From contig NZ_CP015453.1 of the NCBI RefSeq assembly GCF_003096095.1, positions 2,914,001-2,978,000 of the forward strand: 64,000 nucleotides of DNA. The letters run 5' to 3'. Within the stretch, counting starts at the first letter, position 1. Each line of letters begins with the position of its first letter. Positions 63,385-64,000 of this stretch are shown here, piece after piece. This DNA is from Dietzia psychralcaliphila (GTDB taxonomy: Bacteria > Actinomycetota > Actinomycetes > Mycobacteriales > Mycobacteriaceae). The notes below the pieces were generated by a model, which saw only the letters and a list, made by a program, of their open reading frames with translations, was not told the origin of the DNA and did no database searches. The position numbers and the translations under genes are program-made.

Positions 63385-64000
63385 CTATCCGCGCCCGATT
63401 ACCGGGCGGAAACCCCGTGTGTCGCCGGTGTTACGGGCCGCGGGAGCCTCGAGATCCCCCGGCACGTCCACGTCGCGCGGGGACCCGGTGTCGTCGCACG
63501 GCACCTCGACCACTGACGCGGAGTGCGCGCGCAGGTATCGGCGGGCGCCGACGTCACCGACCGCCGACGCGATCACCCCGGGGTGGTGCCGCCCGCCGAG
63601 CAGCACGGGATGGCCCCACCGCCCGCCGTAGGTGGCTACCGCCAGGTCAGCCCCGTCGCCGGCACCGGCCCCGTCGCGGGCACCGTCGCCCGATCCCGCC
63701 TCGCGCACCCGCCGCACCGCGCCCGCGCCGAGCCACGGCATGTCCACCGGCACCACCACCACGTCCCGCCCGGCCACCGCCTCCAGCCCGACCCGCAGCG
63801 AGGACCCCATCCCCGAGTCCCACCCCTCGTTGTGCACCACCCGCGCGCCTGCCACCTCGAGAGGGGCGGCCCCGGTGACGACGACGACGAGGTCACACCC
63901 GCCCTCACGCAGCAGCCTCACGGTGCGGTCGACCAGGCGCACTCCCCGGTACTCGACCAGCGCCTTGGGCCCGCCGAAGCGCCGCCCCGCTCCGGCCGCC
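63385..64000 (-). CDS. MobA-like molybdenum cofactor nucleotidyltransferase (5' end beyond window)
   Basis: The visible ~205 residues start inside the N-terminal nucleotide-binding loop (AAGAGRRFGGPKALVEYRGVRLVDRTV). They continue with VVVVTGAAPLEV, VVHNEGWDSGMGSSLRVGLEAV, VVVVPVDMPWLGAGAVRRV and GGRWGHPVLLGGRHHPGV, the order seen in MocA/MobA-like transferases. These add CMP (or GMP) to molybdopterin for enzymes such as the molybdenum hydroxylase at 39.7-43.3 kb. A short Gly/Ala/Asp repeat (GDGARDGAGAGDGAD) interrupts the core. The last ~15 codons contain the GlnR-like boxes for the next operon. Cytidylyl specificity is inferred. Confidence 0.85.
   Translation of the reverse strand, partial: AAGAGRRFGGPKALVEYRGVRLVDRTVRLLREGGCDLVVVVTGAAPLEVAGARVVHNEGWDSGMGSSLRVGLEAVAGRDVVVVPVDMPWLGAGAVRRVREAGSGDGARDGAGAGDGADLAVATYGGRWGHPVLLGGRHHPGVIASAVGDVGARRYLRAHSASVVEVPCDDTGSPRDVDVPGDLEAPAARNTGDTRGFRPVIGRG
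63398..63434. promoter_or_regulatory. Facing GlnR-like boxes ahead of the allantoin operon
   Basis: Plus strand ATTAC-N6-GAAAC (63398-63413) and, from the other side, GTAAC-N6-GACAC (63434-63419). Both pairs have 6-nt spacing and lie 110-150 bp upstream of the 2OG oxygenase start, within the end of the MobA-like gene. Confidence 0.6.

Overview
The window is very GC-rich DNA from an actinobacterium. The evidence is short or leaderless starts, runs of ATGA/GTGA gene overlaps, a DUF222-HNH (13E12-type) gene with a LexA-like box, DUF4389, DUF6544-like and DUF6986 proteins, a mycobacterial-style ureABC-FGD set without ureE, and repeated GlnR-type a/b boxes (GTAAC-N6-GAAAC). A Mycobacteriales member such as Dietzia, Gordonia or a relative is my inference; the sequence alone does not settle the genus. 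I saw no rRNA, tRNA, CRISPR array, transposase or plasmid function.

Region 1 (1-20 kb) is a catabolic block with a sulfur flavour. It opens with the 3' end of an aspartate dehydrogenase gene, a small membrane protein and a sulfide:quinone-reductase-like flavoprotein. Next comes a divergent sulfate-ester module: an alpha-ketoglutarate/TauD-type dioxygenase and an arylsulfatase on the minus strand, and a TetR regulator and the formylglycine-generating enzyme that activates sulfatases on the plus strand. Two tandem palindromic operators lie between them. A complete peptide/opine-type ABC importer (two permeases, two ATPases, two duplicated binding lipoproteins) follows. Then an amidase-SDR-TauE/SafE-NTF2 operon faces a second TetR that is a paralogue of the first and has a related operator.

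Region 2 (20-25.9 kb) holds three membrane proteins of unknown role and a cytochrome P450 divergent from its own TetR, with a clean operator between them.

Region 3 (25.9-38 kb) is a urea module: urtABCDE (urea ABC import) and a urease operon, all on the minus strand. The urease operon is ureA, then a histidine-rich CbiX/chelatase-like protein, a UreB-UreC fusion protein, ureF, ureG and ureD. Both units start behind GlnR-like boxes.

Region 4 (37-64 kb) is a purine/ureide and amide nitrogen-scavenging island: uraD and uraH; three deaminase-type amidohydrolases around a molybdenum hydroxylase (fused 2Fe-2S/Moco chain plus FAD subunit); a PNPOx-like protein, a creatininase and an FAD-linked oxidase; a Tau/Ssu-type ABC importer with a cytosine-deaminase-like enzyme, under an XRE-cupin regulator; and an allantoin operon (2OG-Fe oxygenase, DUF6986, allantoinase, allantoicase) followed upstream by a MobA-like cofactor cytidylyltransferase. 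The logic is import, then deamination or hydroxylation to xanthine/urate, ring opening to allantoin and ureidoglycolate, and urea into urease, coordinated by GlnR. No uricase and no ureidoglycolate lyase are recognisable in the window.

Most striking observations: (a) the His-rich chelatase-like protein inside the urease operon together with the beta-alpha urease fusion with an acidic linker; (b) six GlnR-like boxes linking most nitrogen operons; (c) a TATTGAC-NNN-GTCAATA operator pair probably read by the XRE-cupin protein; (d) a dispersed 47-bp palindrome (19-9-19) and a segmental duplication beside the HNH gene.
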